Notes: generated from the sequence alone by a model not told the origin. A stretch of 64,000 bases of DNA from Chitinophaga sp. LS1 (GCF_034274695.1 NZ_CP128362.1:3908501-3972500); one strand, 5' to 3'. Numbered from the stretch's first letter, positions 27,233 to 36,795 are shown. Made by a program: numbers and translations.

Positions 27233-28531
27233 TTACAACACACATTCTATCAACAACCTATTCGCTGGCGATTGCTGATTATAATTCCCCGCCGTAATCA
27301 CTGCCACCATATTCAATCCCGGCCATATAAAAATACGCTGCCCGCCATTCCCTTTGGCCGCTATACCCGGGATGTTTTTCAGCGTTTCCAGCCACCATGT
27401 ATACCCGTAATCAATATCTTCCACAACTGATTGTTTTGAAAACGATTCCTGTACAAATGCTTCCGGAATCAATTGCTTCTCTTTCCACTTCCCCTTATTT
27501 AAGAATAACATTCCGATTTTAGCCATATCTCTTGGCCTTAGATATAACTGTCCGAATTCATCCTGCTGCGTCTTATCCGGCTGGAAATTCCATTTAAACC
27601 GGGTAATGCCCAAAGGCGCAAACAGATTATCTTTTGCAAATGCAGAAAGCGACTGCCCGGAAGCTTTTTCCACAATTCTGTCTATCAGCAGCGTATTCCC
27701 GGAACAATAGGCGGCCGTGGTACCCGGGATGTGTGTCATGGGCAGGTTGAGGATGTACTTGATCCAATCATCTGTCGGATATATTTTTACTTCATTCCCG
27801 GGAGAATTTGGATCTGTATCATCACAGGCAAAGCCGGATTGCTGTGTCATGAGATCGCGGATAGTAATGGTATTCTTAATAGAGTCTGTGATATTGTAAT
27901 CAGGAAAGAAGCTCACCACTTTATCCTGCACGCTGTTGATAAGCCCTTTTTGAATAGCCAATCCAATCATAGCGGAGGAGACGCTTTTGGTCGCTGACCG
28001 CAGCTGGTGAGTCGTGTTTTCGGTATAGCCGTAAAAATACTCTTCGAGAATTAGTTTCCCATCTTTAACAAGCAGTATGCTGTGTACATCAGGATAGCTG
28101 TTATCTATGATGCGGGATATTAAGGTATGGATCCGCGCGGTATCTACACCTGAAGTATTGAGCGAACCGGGTGTAAGGCCATCATGCCTGTCGGCAGGGA
28201 TACGATAATTCCAGTGGGTATCTTTTCTTGCATACCATTGAAAAGTAACCGTATTGTTAAGCCTTCGATAAGTGTGGCCATCTACTGTATAGCCAGTGAT
28301 TTTATTATTATCTCTTTTAAAAATGACCTGTTGATTGGAGCCGTTTAGAAACGTATCCTTGTTATATACCTTCAGCAGGTATTTACTTTCTTTAATAATA
28401 GCATAGAGCTGGTGGTCTTTGGGAGAAGTGGCGATTTGCAAAGTAGCGGGATCGCTATATTCATAGGTGCCATTGTATTGTGCATGAGCATGGATGGTGA
28501 GCAATATAAGAGCCGTTGTAAAGATGCGCAT
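27233..28531 (-). CDS. Serine hydrolase of the beta-lactamase/penicillin-binding family
   Basis: 432 residues from ATG 28531, chosen because a signal peptide (MRIFTTALILLTIHAHAQ) begins there. An N-terminal lipocalin-like or DUF-type beta domain (about 18-130) precedes the beta-lactamase fold. The active-site S-x-x-K is in RSATKSVSSAMIG, the Y-x-N equivalent in YCSGNTLL, and a C-terminal GNGGQRIFIWP replaces the KTG strand. Class C-like family members act as esterases, D-amino-acid peptidases or unknown hydrolases, so resistance to beta-lactams should not be assumed. It lies downstream of an AraC gene on the same strand. Confidence 0.85.
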   Translation of the reverse strand: MRIFTTALILLTIHAHAQYNGTYEYSDPATLQIATSPKDHQLYAIIKESKYLLKVYNKDTFLNGSNQQVIFKRDNNKITGYTVDGHTYRRLNNTVTFQWYARKDTHWNYRIPADRHDGLTPGSLNTSGVDTARIHTLISRIIDNSYPDVHSILLVKDGKLILEEYFYGYTENTTHQLRSATKSVSSAMIGLAIQKGLINSVQDKVVSFFPDYNITDSIKNTITIRDLMTQQSGFACDDTDPNSPGNEVKIYPTDDWIKYILNLPMTHIPGTTAAYCSGNTLLIDRIVEKASGQSLSAFAKDNLFAPLGITRFKWNFQPDKTQQDEFGQLYLRPRDMAKIGMLFLNKGKWKEKQLIPEAFVQESFSKQSVVEDIDYGYTWWLETLKNIPGIAAKGNGGQRIFIWPGLNMVAVITAGNYNQQSPANRLLIECVL

Positions 28532-28641
28532 GGGAAAACAATTTGTTATGAATATACAAAAAAAACCAGTCGGTGGGGAGGCTGGTGGTGTAGTTATGCT
28601 ATATAAATAGTATTTTATCCCTGATACAGAAGCGATGAACA

Positions 28642-29472
28642 CTACCCCATCTCCTCTCGTATAGCACGCATCGTCTTCCCACTATATTTTTTCATCATCC
28701 TGTTCAGATGACTACTATCCGTAAATCCCAATTCCAGCGCAATACCCTGAAAAGTCGCATCCGTATATTTCGCTCTTGATACCGCAATCCGGATCTTAGA
28801 TCGTAGCACATAATCCTGAAAATTTTCATCCGCATTCCTCGAAAAATATTCACTAAAATAAGTAGTGGGAATATGAAATTCCTTAGCCAGATGTTTGACA
28901 GTTATTTTCTTTGCATCCAGCAAATTATAATTGATATATTCAATTAAATGCGTGAACCGCTGATCTTTATAAGACTGCGCACTTTGTATCTTTCTTTGGA
29001 TATTCCTGCTGATGAGCGCAAGAATTGAAGCAAGTGTATTGCGAATGATAGAAGGCCCACAACTCTCATTCTTTTTATATTCATATTGAATGATATCGAG
29101 AAACCTTTGTAACTGCACTTTATCATCAGGATCAGTCACAAGCTCCCCCGGCAAATAATCATGATTGGCAAGAATGAAGTTCATACGATTCATCCATTGG
29201 GTATAGTCGATAATACCCGGTGCGAAGTAGTGCGTGGTAAAACGAATAAAAAGGAACGTAGTTTTTTCCTCGATATGATAGCTGTGGCATTTTGCCGCAG
29301 GCAGCAAAAATACCTCCTGTGGCTGATATGGAACAGGTATATGATTAGCGATATGCTGACCATGGCCATCCAATATGTAAACTAATTCAAAGAAATTGTT
29401 TTTCCTGTTTCTCTCCTTCCATTCTGTGCATTCCAGTATTTCGATGGAGAAGTTGTCTGCAATATGCTCCAT
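28642..29472 (-). CDS. AraC-family transcriptional regulator
   Basis: 276 residues: a cupin-type sensing domain (about 15-100, FFELVYILDGHGQHIANHIPV, EVFLLPAAKCHSYHIEEKTTFLF) and a C-terminal AraC DNA-binding domain (ITVKHLAKEFHIPTTYFSEYFSR and ALELGFTDSSHLNRMMKKYSGKTMRAIRE). The serine hydrolase gene follows 110 bp downstream and the AhpD-like gene is divergent, so either could be controlled by it. Confidence 0.9.
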   Translation of the reverse strand: MEHIADNFSIEILECTEWKERNRKNNFFELVYILDGHGQHIANHIPVPYQPQEVFLLPAAKCHSYHIEEKTTFLFIRFTTHYFAPGIIDYTQWMNRMNFILANHDYLPGELVTDPDDKVQLQRFLDIIQYEYKKNESCGPSIIRNTLASILALISRNIQRKIQSAQSYKDQRFTHLIEYINYNLLDAKKITVKHLAKEFHIPTTYFSEYFSRNADENFQDYVLRSKIRIAVSRAKYTDATFQGIALELGFTDSSHLNRMMKKYSGKTMRAIREEMG

Positions 29473-29547
29473 CTTACAAAGATAAAGAATCCTGCGAGGA
29501 TACTGGTTTATCCTGTTAGCGTACTACATCAGGAAATTACTGATTGA

Positions 29548-29555
29548 TAATTTTG
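29548..29555 (+). promoter_or_regulatory. Candidate -7 element of the AhpD-like gene
   Basis: TAATTTTG matches TAnnTTTG and ends 11 bp before the ATG at 29567, giving a very short leader. No clear -33 box was found. Confidence 0.45.
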
Positions 29556-29566
29556 CTTTTAAAAAA

Positions 29567-29971
29567 ATGGATTACAAAGAGATTGCAAAGAAGACAGTAG
29601 GGTATCTATACCAGGCACATGGTAGTATTCGTAACTCAGGGATAGATTCTTTATTGATTGCATTGGTAGAATTGCGGGTGTCTCAGATCAGTGGCTGTGC
29701 ATATTGTTGTCAGTTTCATGCAGGCGAACTGAGAGAAATGGGGATGCCACAGGAGGTGATAGACCAGATACCGGGGTTCCGGCATTCAACGGATTTTACA
29801 GCAAAGCAACGATTGGTATTGGAATATGCAGAGGCGGTGACGGGCTTAAAAGGGAATATTCAATTGTTAACGAATTACTTTACGGAAAGAGAAATCGTGG
29901 AGTTGACAACCAGCATTGCCTTAATGGGAACGTTAAACAGATTGAGAATGATATTGACGGACATCACCTGA
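29567..29971 (+). CDS. AhpD-like carboxymuconolactone decarboxylase-family protein
   Basis: 134 residues with the alkylhydroperoxidase core: Cys44-x-x-Cys47 followed by His51 (SGCAYCCQFHAGEL). Known AhpD-type proteins use this C-x-x-C pair in thiol-dependent peroxide reduction. The adjacent AraC gene is divergent. The last codons form one arm of a 20-bp palindrome shared with the convergent neighbour. Confidence 0.88.
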   Translation: MDYKEIAKKTVGYLYQAHGSIRNSGIDSLLIALVELRVSQISGCAYCCQFHAGELREMGMPQEVIDQIPGFRHSTDFTAKQRLVLEYAEAVTGLKGNIQLLTNYFTEREIVELTTSIALMGTLNRLRMILTDIT

Positions 29972-29988
29972 TGTCCGTCAATATCATT
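29947..29988. terminator. 20-bp perfect palindrome between convergent genes
   Basis: Arms 29947-29966 (AATGATATTGACGGACATCA) and 29969-29988 are perfect complements with only two bases between them. The left arm encodes the last residues of the AhpD-like protein and the right arm ends 2 bp before the stop of the convergent membrane protein gene. It probably acts as a bidirectional terminator or processing hairpin, although the downstream T-run is weak. Confidence 0.7.
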
Positions 29989-29990
29989 AT

Positions 29991-31346
29991 TTATTCGATA
30001 ATTGATGCAGGGATTTCAGCAGTATCGGCTTCTTCTAATTCAGGATGGAAGAGTTCTATCAGGATGAAGTAGTGCAGTACAACAGCAAGGAATAATGCTA
30101 AAGAGGGCCTTCCTGTACCAGCTGCAGCAATAAACTGGATGAGAGAAGCTGCAGCGCCAAATACAACGTGCAAGACAACAGCATTTTTACTTTTATCCAA
30201 AATGAAATAGGTAATTAGTTTGACAAATATGGCAAAGGATAAAATGCCACTAACTGCTGAGGTTATATAGAAGAGGCCACTGTACGTCATCCATAATGAC
30301 AGTATGCTGAATAATACACCTATTCCAATAATATAATTATTGATAGAAGCATCACGTTTTGTCTGATAAAATATACCATTTTCACTTTTGCTATCATGTT
30401 TTGGTGCCGCTTTGTACAGTTTGTACCATACAATGATATTCGCAAAAGGAATGAAATGTAAGAGGTACAACCAGCCATTGTTATTGCCAATAGTGTTCAT
30501 TCTGCTGATCACAATATTCCTGGTCATAGTAGCGGTGATATAGAAGATACTTACTATCATGACAAAGGTAACCGCGTTGGTGAGGACCGCGGGAGACTGA
30601 AAACCACTGTATCCTGTTCTGAAATAATCATTTTGTGCATATGCTTTCAACAAAACTGCTGAATGGTATATGACTACCCAGCAGGAAATGGAAACCAAAG
30701 GATAAAGCACGCGATATTCCTTACCGCTTACCACCTGTATTTTGGAATTGATAATATTGCTGTACCCTTTTTCACTGAAATAATTTTCGGCGAGAAAGAT
30801 CCAGCCATAAATCAGGAATGGTGTGAAGAAGTCTTTTAATGCAAATTGTAAATTAAAAGGCGATAGGCGAACGTAGGAAAGCGGTGAGAAAGGGAAATCA
30901 GTAGTATAGCAGATAATGAGACCTGCTACCAGACCGGTTTGCCAGAAATTCCGTTTCCCTGAGATAAAACAGACACCGATCACCTGAAGAATACTCCATA
31001 TAATTTCTATGAATGTACCGTCAATGTAAGCGGGAAGCCGACCATACCCCCGATCTGCCAACCAGTTGACACCGAAATTTAAAATGATGAAGCCGGCGAT
31101 GGTAAGGAGGGCTTTTTTGTAGTCCTTGGTGATGATATGTTCCCATCCATAGGCAATGGCCAGTTTAATGGAGGTGAATACTACCGCAACGGTGAAGGTT
31201 CCTTGCGATGTCACCCACATGAATGCGCCATTTACGTTGTAGAGGAAGGTGGCAATGAGGCCAAGTATAAATAAAATGATGCCTGGTATCCAAACGCTTT
31301 TTAATGTAAATCTTTGGCGGTCTGTGAAATAGGTTGTTAGTTCCAT
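29991..31346 (-). CDS. Polytopic membrane protein of unknown function
   Basis: 451 residues with roughly ten or more hydrophobic segments spread along the chain. A hydrophilic loop lies near the middle (YKLYKAAPKHDSKSENGIF) and an acidic tail (HPELEEADTAEIPASIIE). I do not recognise the family and see no transporter signature. The gene stands alone on the minus strand, converging with the AhpD-like gene. Confidence 0.7.
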   Translation of the reverse strand: MELTTYFTDRQRFTLKSVWIPGIILFILGLIATFLYNVNGAFMWVTSQGTFTVAVVFTSIKLAIAYGWEHIITKDYKKALLTIAGFIILNFGVNWLADRGYGRLPAYIDGTFIEIIWSILQVIGVCFISGKRNFWQTGLVAGLIICYTTDFPFSPLSYVRLSPFNLQFALKDFFTPFLIYGWIFLAENYFSEKGYSNIINSKIQVVSGKEYRVLYPLVSISCWVVIYHSAVLLKAYAQNDYFRTGYSGFQSPAVLTNAVTFVMIVSIFYITATMTRNIVISRMNTIGNNNGWLYLLHFIPFANIIVWYKLYKAAPKHDSKSENGIFYQTKRDASINNYIIGIGVLFSILSLWMTYSGLFYITSAVSGILSFAIFVKLITYFILDKSKNAVVLHVVFGAAASLIQFIAAAGTGRPSLALFLAVVLHYFILIELFHPELEEADTAEIPASIIE

Positions 31347-31672
31347 AGATAGGTAGGGGCGGTTATAGGTTAATGTAAAATATAATGTCCCGGGGTAAAT
31401 GTATGTATTAAATTTAATATATTGATGTAGTGCTTAGCGGAAGGTTTTAAGTGAACCATTACATTTATCAAAGCGAATTTTATGTGCTGGAAATTGAATC
31501 GTGCAATTGGTAGTGGTATCTTTTCCCATGGCTGATTTTATATGTCTGCTAATAAATTTATGTTGACTCAGCTCATGACCGATCAATGCATGCCCTGCAA
31601 ATTACGTTGTGCATAGTCTGGGAAAGATAGGAGAAATTTCGTATATTGATCGCTTACCAAAAGAACAACTGA
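31347..31672. other. Intergenic region without recognised genes
   Basis: 326 bp between two divergent membrane protein genes. I found no coding remnant, hairpin terminator or repeat. It presumably holds both promoters; no box matched TTTG-N20-TAnnTTTG closely. Confidence 0.5.
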
Positions 31673-32905
31673 ATGGATACATTTACACTCATTGCGGCTT
31701 TGATCACTATCAGTGCGTTGATTTCATACCTTAATATCCGTTTTATCAAACTGCCTGGTGCTATCGGCGTGATGTTTGTCTCTATCCTGCTCTCGATCTT
31801 TATATTGGTGACAGGTAAGGCTTTTCCTACAGCTTTCAATTTCATACGTGAGTTGATGCACAGCATTGATTTTACAAAAACATTGCTGGATGTCATGTTA
31901 GCCTTCCTCTTATTCGCCAGTGCATTTCACTTTGAATATAAGAAACTAAAGGAGCAGAAGCGACCGGTATTGGTCTTAAGTACGATTGGTGTGGTCGGCT
32001 CTACAATCATTTTTGGGTTGCTGTTGGATATTACGACGACATTGCTGGGGATTGATCTGCCACTTGTATATTGCTTTCTTTTTGGGGCATTGATATCGCC
32101 TACAGACCCGGTGGCGGTGATGTCTGTATTGAAGAAGTCAAGGATTCCCTCTTCGCTGGAAACCATCATATCCGGAGAGTCATTACTAAATGATGGGGTA
32201 GGTCTGATCCTCTTTGTTACTATTGGCGAAGTGGCAGCACAGGAAGCGACTTTCTCTTTGTCGCATGCGTTGGATTTATTTGCCAAAGAAGTATTTGGAG
32301 GTCTGGCGTTGGGTACAGTCACGGCGGTAGTAACGGGTTATCTCACCAAGAAAATTCAGGAGTTCCAGACATCGGTGCTGGTATCGATTTCTATGGTGAT
32401 GATGATCTCTATATTGGGTAGTTATCTGCACGTATCAATACCGCTGGCGGCAGTAGCGGCTGGTTTGATATTGGGTAGTTCTTCTATTGGTGCCAAGAGT
32501 AATAAAGAATTGCAGGATTACCTGCATCGTTTCTGGGAACTGATCGATGAATTGCTGAATATTATTTTGTTTGTGATGATTGGTTTGCAGATAGTGGTGT
32601 TGCCATTTATCGGGCATTACTGGTTTATTGGTTTAGTAGCGGTGTTGTTTGTATTGATCGCAAGAGGTGTCAGTATAGCAGTGCCTTCAATGATCATGAG
32701 GCGTTCATTGAAGACGAATTTCAATAATACGACTATATTGGTATGGGCAGGATTGCGCGGTGGTATTTCTGTGGCATTGGCGCTGTCGCTGCCTGAGTCG
32801 CCTTATAAGGAGCTGATCTTATCCGCTAGTTATATCATTGTTGTTTTCTCTGTCATTGTGCAGGGATTGACGTTGAATAAGGTGGTGAACAGGTTTGTAA
32901 AGTAA
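31673..32905 (+). CDS. Na+/H+ antiporter, CPA1 family
   Basis: 410 residues with about twelve membrane helices and no long cytoplasmic tail. CPA1 signatures are SPTDPVAVMSVLKK, GESLLNDGVGLILFV (the Asn-Asp ion-binding pair) and WAGLRGGISVALALSLP. It should exchange Na+ or K+ for protons at the inner membrane. The last 87 bp overlap the convergent phosphatase gene on the other strand. Confidence 0.92.
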   Translation: MDTFTLIAALITISALISYLNIRFIKLPGAIGVMFVSILLSIFILVTGKAFPTAFNFIRELMHSIDFTKTLLDVMLAFLLFASAFHFEYKKLKEQKRPVLVLSTIGVVGSTIIFGLLLDITTTLLGIDLPLVYCFLFGALISPTDPVAVMSVLKKSRIPSSLETIISGESLLNDGVGLILFVTIGEVAAQEATFSLSHALDLFAKEVFGGLALGTVTAVVTGYLTKKIQEFQTSVLVSISMVMMISILGSYLHVSIPLAAVAAGLILGSSSIGAKSNKELQDYLHRFWELIDELLNIILFVMIGLQIVVLPFIGHYWFIGLVAVLFVLIARGVSIAVPSMIMRRSLKTNFNNTTILVWAGLRGGISVALALSLPESPYKELILSASYIIVVFSVIVQGLTLNKVVNRFVK

Positions 32906-33418
32906 TTGTTCTCTTTCTTTGAGCCACTGAAATTGTTCTTCTGTATCAGGTACTTTTAATCCACGAATGTGGCTGATGTGGGAGATGATTTCAGTGGCTT
33001 TTTTTCTGAAAATGGTTTTCATGTCCGTTGGAGAATTCCCTTTTTCATGAAGGTTTTTATTTTGATAAAGTAGTATACAGGCTGCAATGATGGAAGACCG
33101 ACCTATACCCATGCGGCAGTGAATGACGATTTTAGATGGTATTGTCAATGTTTGAATGAATGCTTCTGTTTGACGGCCTTTAGGAGGCAAAGACCTATCC
33201 GGAATGGGGAAATTGATGAATTGTATGCTGTGTTTTTCACAGAGCAGTTTTTCCTGCCGTAAACCCAATTCAGTTATTTCAGATTGTTCCAGTAAAGACA
33301 CGATTATATCCACTCCTTGTTTTTTGAAGGCAATGATTTCGTCTTCCAGCCATTCGTTGCCACGAGGCCGGGGCATGATGCCGATGGTGTCGGTGATCCA
33401 GTAAATTTTTGTTGACAT
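32819..33418 (-). CDS. Dual-specificity/protein-tyrosine phosphatase-like protein
   Basis: 199 residues. The phosphatase loop H-C-x5-R is HCRMGIGRS with Cys101 and Arg107, and the general acid is probably Asp74 in FPIPDRS. This matches cyclin-dependent-kinase-inhibitor-3/DSP-type phosphatases found in bacteria. The last 29 codons (a polar, His/Asn-rich tail) are encoded antisense to the end of the antiporter gene and may be a late extension after loss of an older stop codon. Confidence 0.85.
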   Translation of the reverse strand: MSTKIYWITDTIGIMPRPRGNEWLEDEIIAFKKQGVDIIVSLLEQSEITELGLRQEKLLCEKHSIQFINFPIPDRSLPPKGRQTEAFIQTLTIPSKIVIHCRMGIGRSSIIAACILLYQNKNLHEKGNSPTDMKTIFRKKATEIISHISHIRGLKVPDTEEQFQWLKEREQLLYKPVHHLIQRQSLHNDRENNNDITSG

Positions 33419-33617
33419 GATGATTTTTGTTCGATTAAACTATACTATAGCCTTACTTTCATAAGTACACCATAAGGGCATTATAAGTACGTCTATGTAT
33501 CAATTTGATATTGAGGTGCACATTTAGTGACATATTATTACTCAATTAGTATTAAAGCTGCACTGTATTTCGGGCGAAGGTTTTAGTATTGTTTCTGTAA
33601 CCTCAAAATTGTTTTTT

Positions 33618-33824
33618 ATGGCGCTTGTAAGGGATAACATACTCCTCCAACTTGTCCGGGGTACGCACGGCGATCAACTCACGATTTACGAACGAAATGG
33701 CCAGATTATTATGGCCAAGAAACGCGGGCCGTCAAAGAAAAAGCCGACAAAAAATCAGCAGGAAGCCAGGTATAAGATGTCAATAGCGGCGGCTTATACG
33801 TTTACCGACATAGGCTTATGGTAA
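33618..33824 (+). CDS. Small conserved Bacteroidetes protein, possibly truncated
   Basis: 68 residues from ATG 33618. The start, ALVRDNILLQLVRGTHGDQL, followed by TIYERNGQIIMAKKRGPS, resembles the N-terminal half of a small Bacteroidetes family usually about twice this long. The end (TFTDIGLW) does not look like the family, so the gene may be shortened by a frameshift. No function is known. It lies alone between a phosphatase and an Lrp operon. Confidence 0.5.
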   Translation: MALVRDNILLQLVRGTHGDQLTIYERNGQIIMAKKRGPSKKKPTKNQQEARYKMSIAAAYTFTDIGLW

Positions 33825-34048
33825 CGTGTAAAAAAGTAGGAATAGAATAAAAAACAGAATGCTATTATATTTTTGATAGCAAAATAGATATAAACGGAAA
33901 GGACTGATTTGGTATGAATAAAAAGGCAGTAAGGATCAGGCACCATCATTTTTTGAATATGTTTTATCTGGGCGCAGTTTATAGCATTGAAAATGCATGA
34001 TTCGCGATTTGCGAATTGAAAATTAGTCCGTTTAGTTGAAATATGAGA

Positions 34049-34447
34049 TTACATATAAGTTTTATCCGGAGCCTTCCACCGTAACCTTGCCTCCTTACTC
34101 ATCAAGTACTCCCGACTATAAAATCGCAACATATACTCCTTCCCCACAAAATCCTGCTCCAAAAAATCTCCTACCACTTCCTCTGTAAAAACACTCACCC
34201 TATTCGTAATCACATAATCCGCAACCCTTCCAATATAAAACAGGGTAATCGTTTCATGGTACCCCGACTCATCCGTATTCTCACCACCCACACTCTCATT
34301 ATACCTCTTTATCCCATTGCAAATCTTATCCACCGCCTCCGGCAATGGATAATGAATACAATACCATAATGCCATTACAAAATGTTTCTCATGTGTCCAT
34401 TCTGCCTTCGGCAATGTGCAGGTTTCAAATTTTTCAATCAGGTTCAT
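34049..34447 (-). CDS. Conserved protein of unknown function downstream of an Lrp regulator
   Basis: 132 residues, soluble, helical, with a distinctive HEKHFVMALWYCIHYPLPEA segment and YHETITLFYIGRVADYV. I have no function for it. Its start codon overlaps the stop of the Lrp/AsnC gene by 4 bp, so the two are translationally coupled and probably functionally linked. Confidence 0.75.
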   Translation of the reverse strand: MNLIEKFETCTLPKAEWTHEKHFVMALWYCIHYPLPEAVDKICNGIKRYNESVGGENTDESGYHETITLFYIGRVADYVITNRVSVFTEEVVGDFLEQDFVGKEYMLRFYSREYLMSKEARLRWKAPDKTYM

Positions 34448-34887
34448 AGTTTGGCGTTTATTTCTTCTTTATAAGTACTCAGAATAATCGTTGTAGCTGT
34501 GCGCGTCACTCCCTTTATCCCCTTGATCTTATTCACCAGCAATTGTTCCAATGCCGCCGTATCATGCACCAACACTTTTAACAACAAATCAGCATCCCCC
34601 GCCACATGGTGGCATTCCATCACTTCCTCCATGGCCAACAGCTGGTCTTTTATAGGGTGATTCTTTGTGTGGTCAATCCATACATGAATAAACGCCATGA
34701 GCCGTAACCCCAATTGCTCCCTGTTCACCTTGATGGTATAGCGATCAATAACCCCGGAACGGTCAAGTTTCCGCAGTCTTTCTGTCACCGCCGGCAAAGA
34801 AAGATTAATTTTTCTGGCGATGTCCGCCCCCGTGATCCGGGAGTTCTGTATAAGCAGCCGTAGTATTTTGCTATCGTATACATCCAT
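34444..34887 (-). CDS. Lrp/AsnC-family transcriptional regulator
   Basis: 147 residues: N-terminal helix-turn-helix (ILRLLIQNSRITGADIARKI, LSLPAVTERLRKLDRSGVI) and C-terminal RAM effector domain (MECHHVAGDADLLLKVLVHD). Members of this family sense amino acids or related metabolites. It overlaps the following unknown gene by 4 bp. Confidence 0.92.
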   Translation of the reverse strand: MDVYDSKILRLLIQNSRITGADIARKINLSLPAVTERLRKLDRSGVIDRYTIKVNREQLGLRLMAFIHVWIDHTKNHPIKDQLLAMEEVMECHHVAGDADLLLKVLVHDTAALEQLLVNKIKGIKGVTRTATTIILSTYKEEINAKL

Positions 34888-34988
34888 AACGAATGATTAT
34901 AGGATAAAGATAGCAAAGGCTTTATTTAATTGGGATATTAGCCGATTATTAGAGCGGAAATTAGTTAAAATAGAAGAAATAATGAATA

Positions 34989-35897
34989 TTAGCTGGCTAC
35001 ACTTGCCGGAAGGCCTGTTGCATAAGTGGTCGGCTTGAAATTGAAGCGTTTTTCAAATTTACTGCTATCAAATATATAATCCCGGTCATACTGGTAAGAC
35101 ATTTCCTTTATTTCCTTTACAATAGGCACAAAGAGGCCCATTAATCCCATCATCCACCTGGCAAGGATATAGTACTTAGGTTTGACCTGCATGATCCCTG
35201 CTATCCTTTCAATAAACTCCTTTCCGGTTACTTTTTCAGAAGAAGTAGGTAAATGCCATACCTGACCAAAGGCATCGGGGGTATTCCCTATAATAGCAGT
35301 TCCTTTAGCCGCATCCGGGGTATAAGTAAAAGTATGTATTTTATTAGGATCCAACTGCCAGTAAGCCTTTTTCCCTTTTTTAAACTCTTCCTGTACGGTA
35401 ATCGTCAGCATCCCATTCTTTACACCAGGACCATAAAAATCCGCACTTCTGGCAATCGCCACCTTCAATCCTTTTGCCTGCAGGAGCATATGGTGCAAGG
35501 CTGCTCTCACTTCGCCTTTTTTACTGGGTGGTGCAATGGTAGAGCTTTCTGTCATATGAGGGATCTCATTCTTACCATACATGTACACATTATCCAGAAA
35601 TACAAGACGGGCATTGTGCTTCACACACGCATCGATCACATTCTTCATGATTACAGGCCAGTCGCGGCGCCATACCTTGATATTATATTCTAATCCTACG
35701 GTAAGGTACACCACCTCCGAACCGGCAACCGCACGATCCACATCCGCAACGTTTGTCAGATCAGCCGTAATCAGCTCATCATCCCCATTCACCTGCACAG
35801 GCTTCCTGGCTACCAGGCGGATCTTATCTGTATAAGCTTTCAGTTCGCGTGCCAGTGGGGTACCAATAGCACCACCAGATCCAAGTATTGTTTGCAT
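34989..35897 (-). CDS. NAD(P)-dependent epimerase/dehydratase-family protein
   Basis: 302 residues with an atypical SDR Rossmann start (MQTILGSGGAIGTPLARELKAY), an ADLTNVADVDRAVAGSEVVYLTVGL segment and a DNVYMYG active-site region (Tyr). The C-terminal half is of the NAD-dependent epimerase type. The substrate is unknown. It follows a Crp/Fnr gene in the same direction with a 57-bp gap, so that regulator is a likely controller. Confidence 0.88.
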   Translation of the reverse strand: MQTILGSGGAIGTPLARELKAYTDKIRLVARKPVQVNGDDELITADLTNVADVDRAVAGSEVVYLTVGLEYNIKVWRRDWPVIMKNVIDACVKHNARLVFLDNVYMYGKNEIPHMTESSTIAPPSKKGEVRAALHHMLLQAKGLKVAIARSADFYGPGVKNGMLTITVQEEFKKGKKAYWQLDPNKIHTFTYTPDAAKGTAIIGNTPDAFGQVWHLPTSSEKVTGKEFIERIAGIMQVKPKYYILARWMMGLMGLFVPIVKEIKEMSYQYDRDYIFDSSKFEKRFNFKPTTYATGLPASVAS

Positions 35898-35954
35898 ATC
35901 AATTTGTTTTATGCAAATGTATAGCCTGTATGAGGTGAAAAATAATGATCCGGG

Positions 35955-36542
35955 TTAAGGTTTTTTAGCCGGAATTAGCCGTTTTCTGATCCGACTCAAG
36001 CTCTCCGGCGCAATGCCCAGATATTGAGCGATATAGCGCTGCGGAACGCGTTGAATAATTTCCGGCTTTTCTTCCAGCAGGTCCAGGAACTGTTTTTCCG
36101 GGGTAGAAGACAGCAGGGCTTTCGTACGACGAATACTGACGGCGGCAATACGCTCTACCAGCAGAAAGAAAAAGTCATTCATGGCCCTGGATTCCTTCAT
36201 CAGGGGGACCAGATCTGAACAGGTGATCGTCAAACAGGTGGTAGGCGTCAGGGTCTTGATCGTAGAAGGAGACACCGTCTTTTTAGAAAAACTCTCCAGG
36301 TCTGTCGCGAACTCATTTTCAAAGGTAAAATTACAGGTGCGCTCATTACCAGCTTCATCATTATAAAACTGGTGCAGACTCCCCCGGGTCACAAAGAATA
36401 CCTCATGCGCCACATCTCCGGCATGGAGTAACACGGTATTCCGCCTGAATTGTTGTTCTTTAAAATAAGAAAGGATATAGGCAGCTTCATCATCCGCCAT
36501 CACTACATCCTTCCTCATTGTCGAAATAAGTTCGTATGACAT
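35955..36542 (-). CDS. Crp/Fnr-family transcriptional regulator
   Basis: 195 residues: cyclic-nucleotide-binding-like roll (about 20-120, RRNTVLLHAGDVAHEVFFVTRG) and a C-terminal helix-turn-helix (VPQRYIAQYLGIAPESLSRIRKRL). Distinct from the copy at 23505. Upstream on the same strand lies a degraded sugar transporter; downstream is the epimerase-like gene. Confidence 0.9.
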   Translation of the reverse strand: MSYELISTMRKDVVMADDEAAYILSYFKEQQFRRNTVLLHAGDVAHEVFFVTRGSLHQFYNDEAGNERTCNFTFENEFATDLESFSKKTVSPSTIKTLTPTTCLTITCSDLVPLMKESRAMNDFFFLLVERIAAVSIRRTKALLSSTPEKQFLDLLEEKPEIIQRVPQRYIAQYLGIAPESLSRIRKRLIPAKKP

Positions 36543-36566
36543 AATTTACTGTTTCCTACACTCTTT

Positions 36567-36795
36567 TTACGGTACCTCCAGCGATTTGCCCCTGATCTCA
36601 GGCAAATATCTGATCAAAAATACGAGCGGGCACGCATTCAAGATAGCAAAAATAAAGAAGGTATTACCACCAAAGGTATGCAATACTGAAGGAAACAATC
36701 ATGTAACAAGTCCATTAATAATCCATTGGAAAGCGACTGGTATACCTGTGGCTAATACACGTATGTGCATAGGAATCGACAGCACTGTAATCATA
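36567..36795 (-). pseudogene. C-terminal remnant of an MFS sugar porter
   Basis: Reading the minus strand gives a sugar-porter end: IRVLATGIPVAFQWIINGLV, a TGA stop, then LFPSVL, HTFGGNTFFIFAILNACPLV and FLIRYLPEIRGKSLEVP before a TAA at 36567-36569. The family motif PETKGKSLEE is recognisable as PEIRGKSLEV. An internal stop and the loss of everything N-terminal show that it is a relic. Confidence 0.75.

Noticed and set aside
27233..28642. Longer start for the serine hydrolase at 28642
   Set aside because: The additional 37 residues lie before a typical signal peptide and have no family character.
31561..31620. Short Cys-containing peptide frame (MTDQCMPCKLRCA) near 31580
   Set aside because: Only 13 codons with no conserved neighbour; chance frame.
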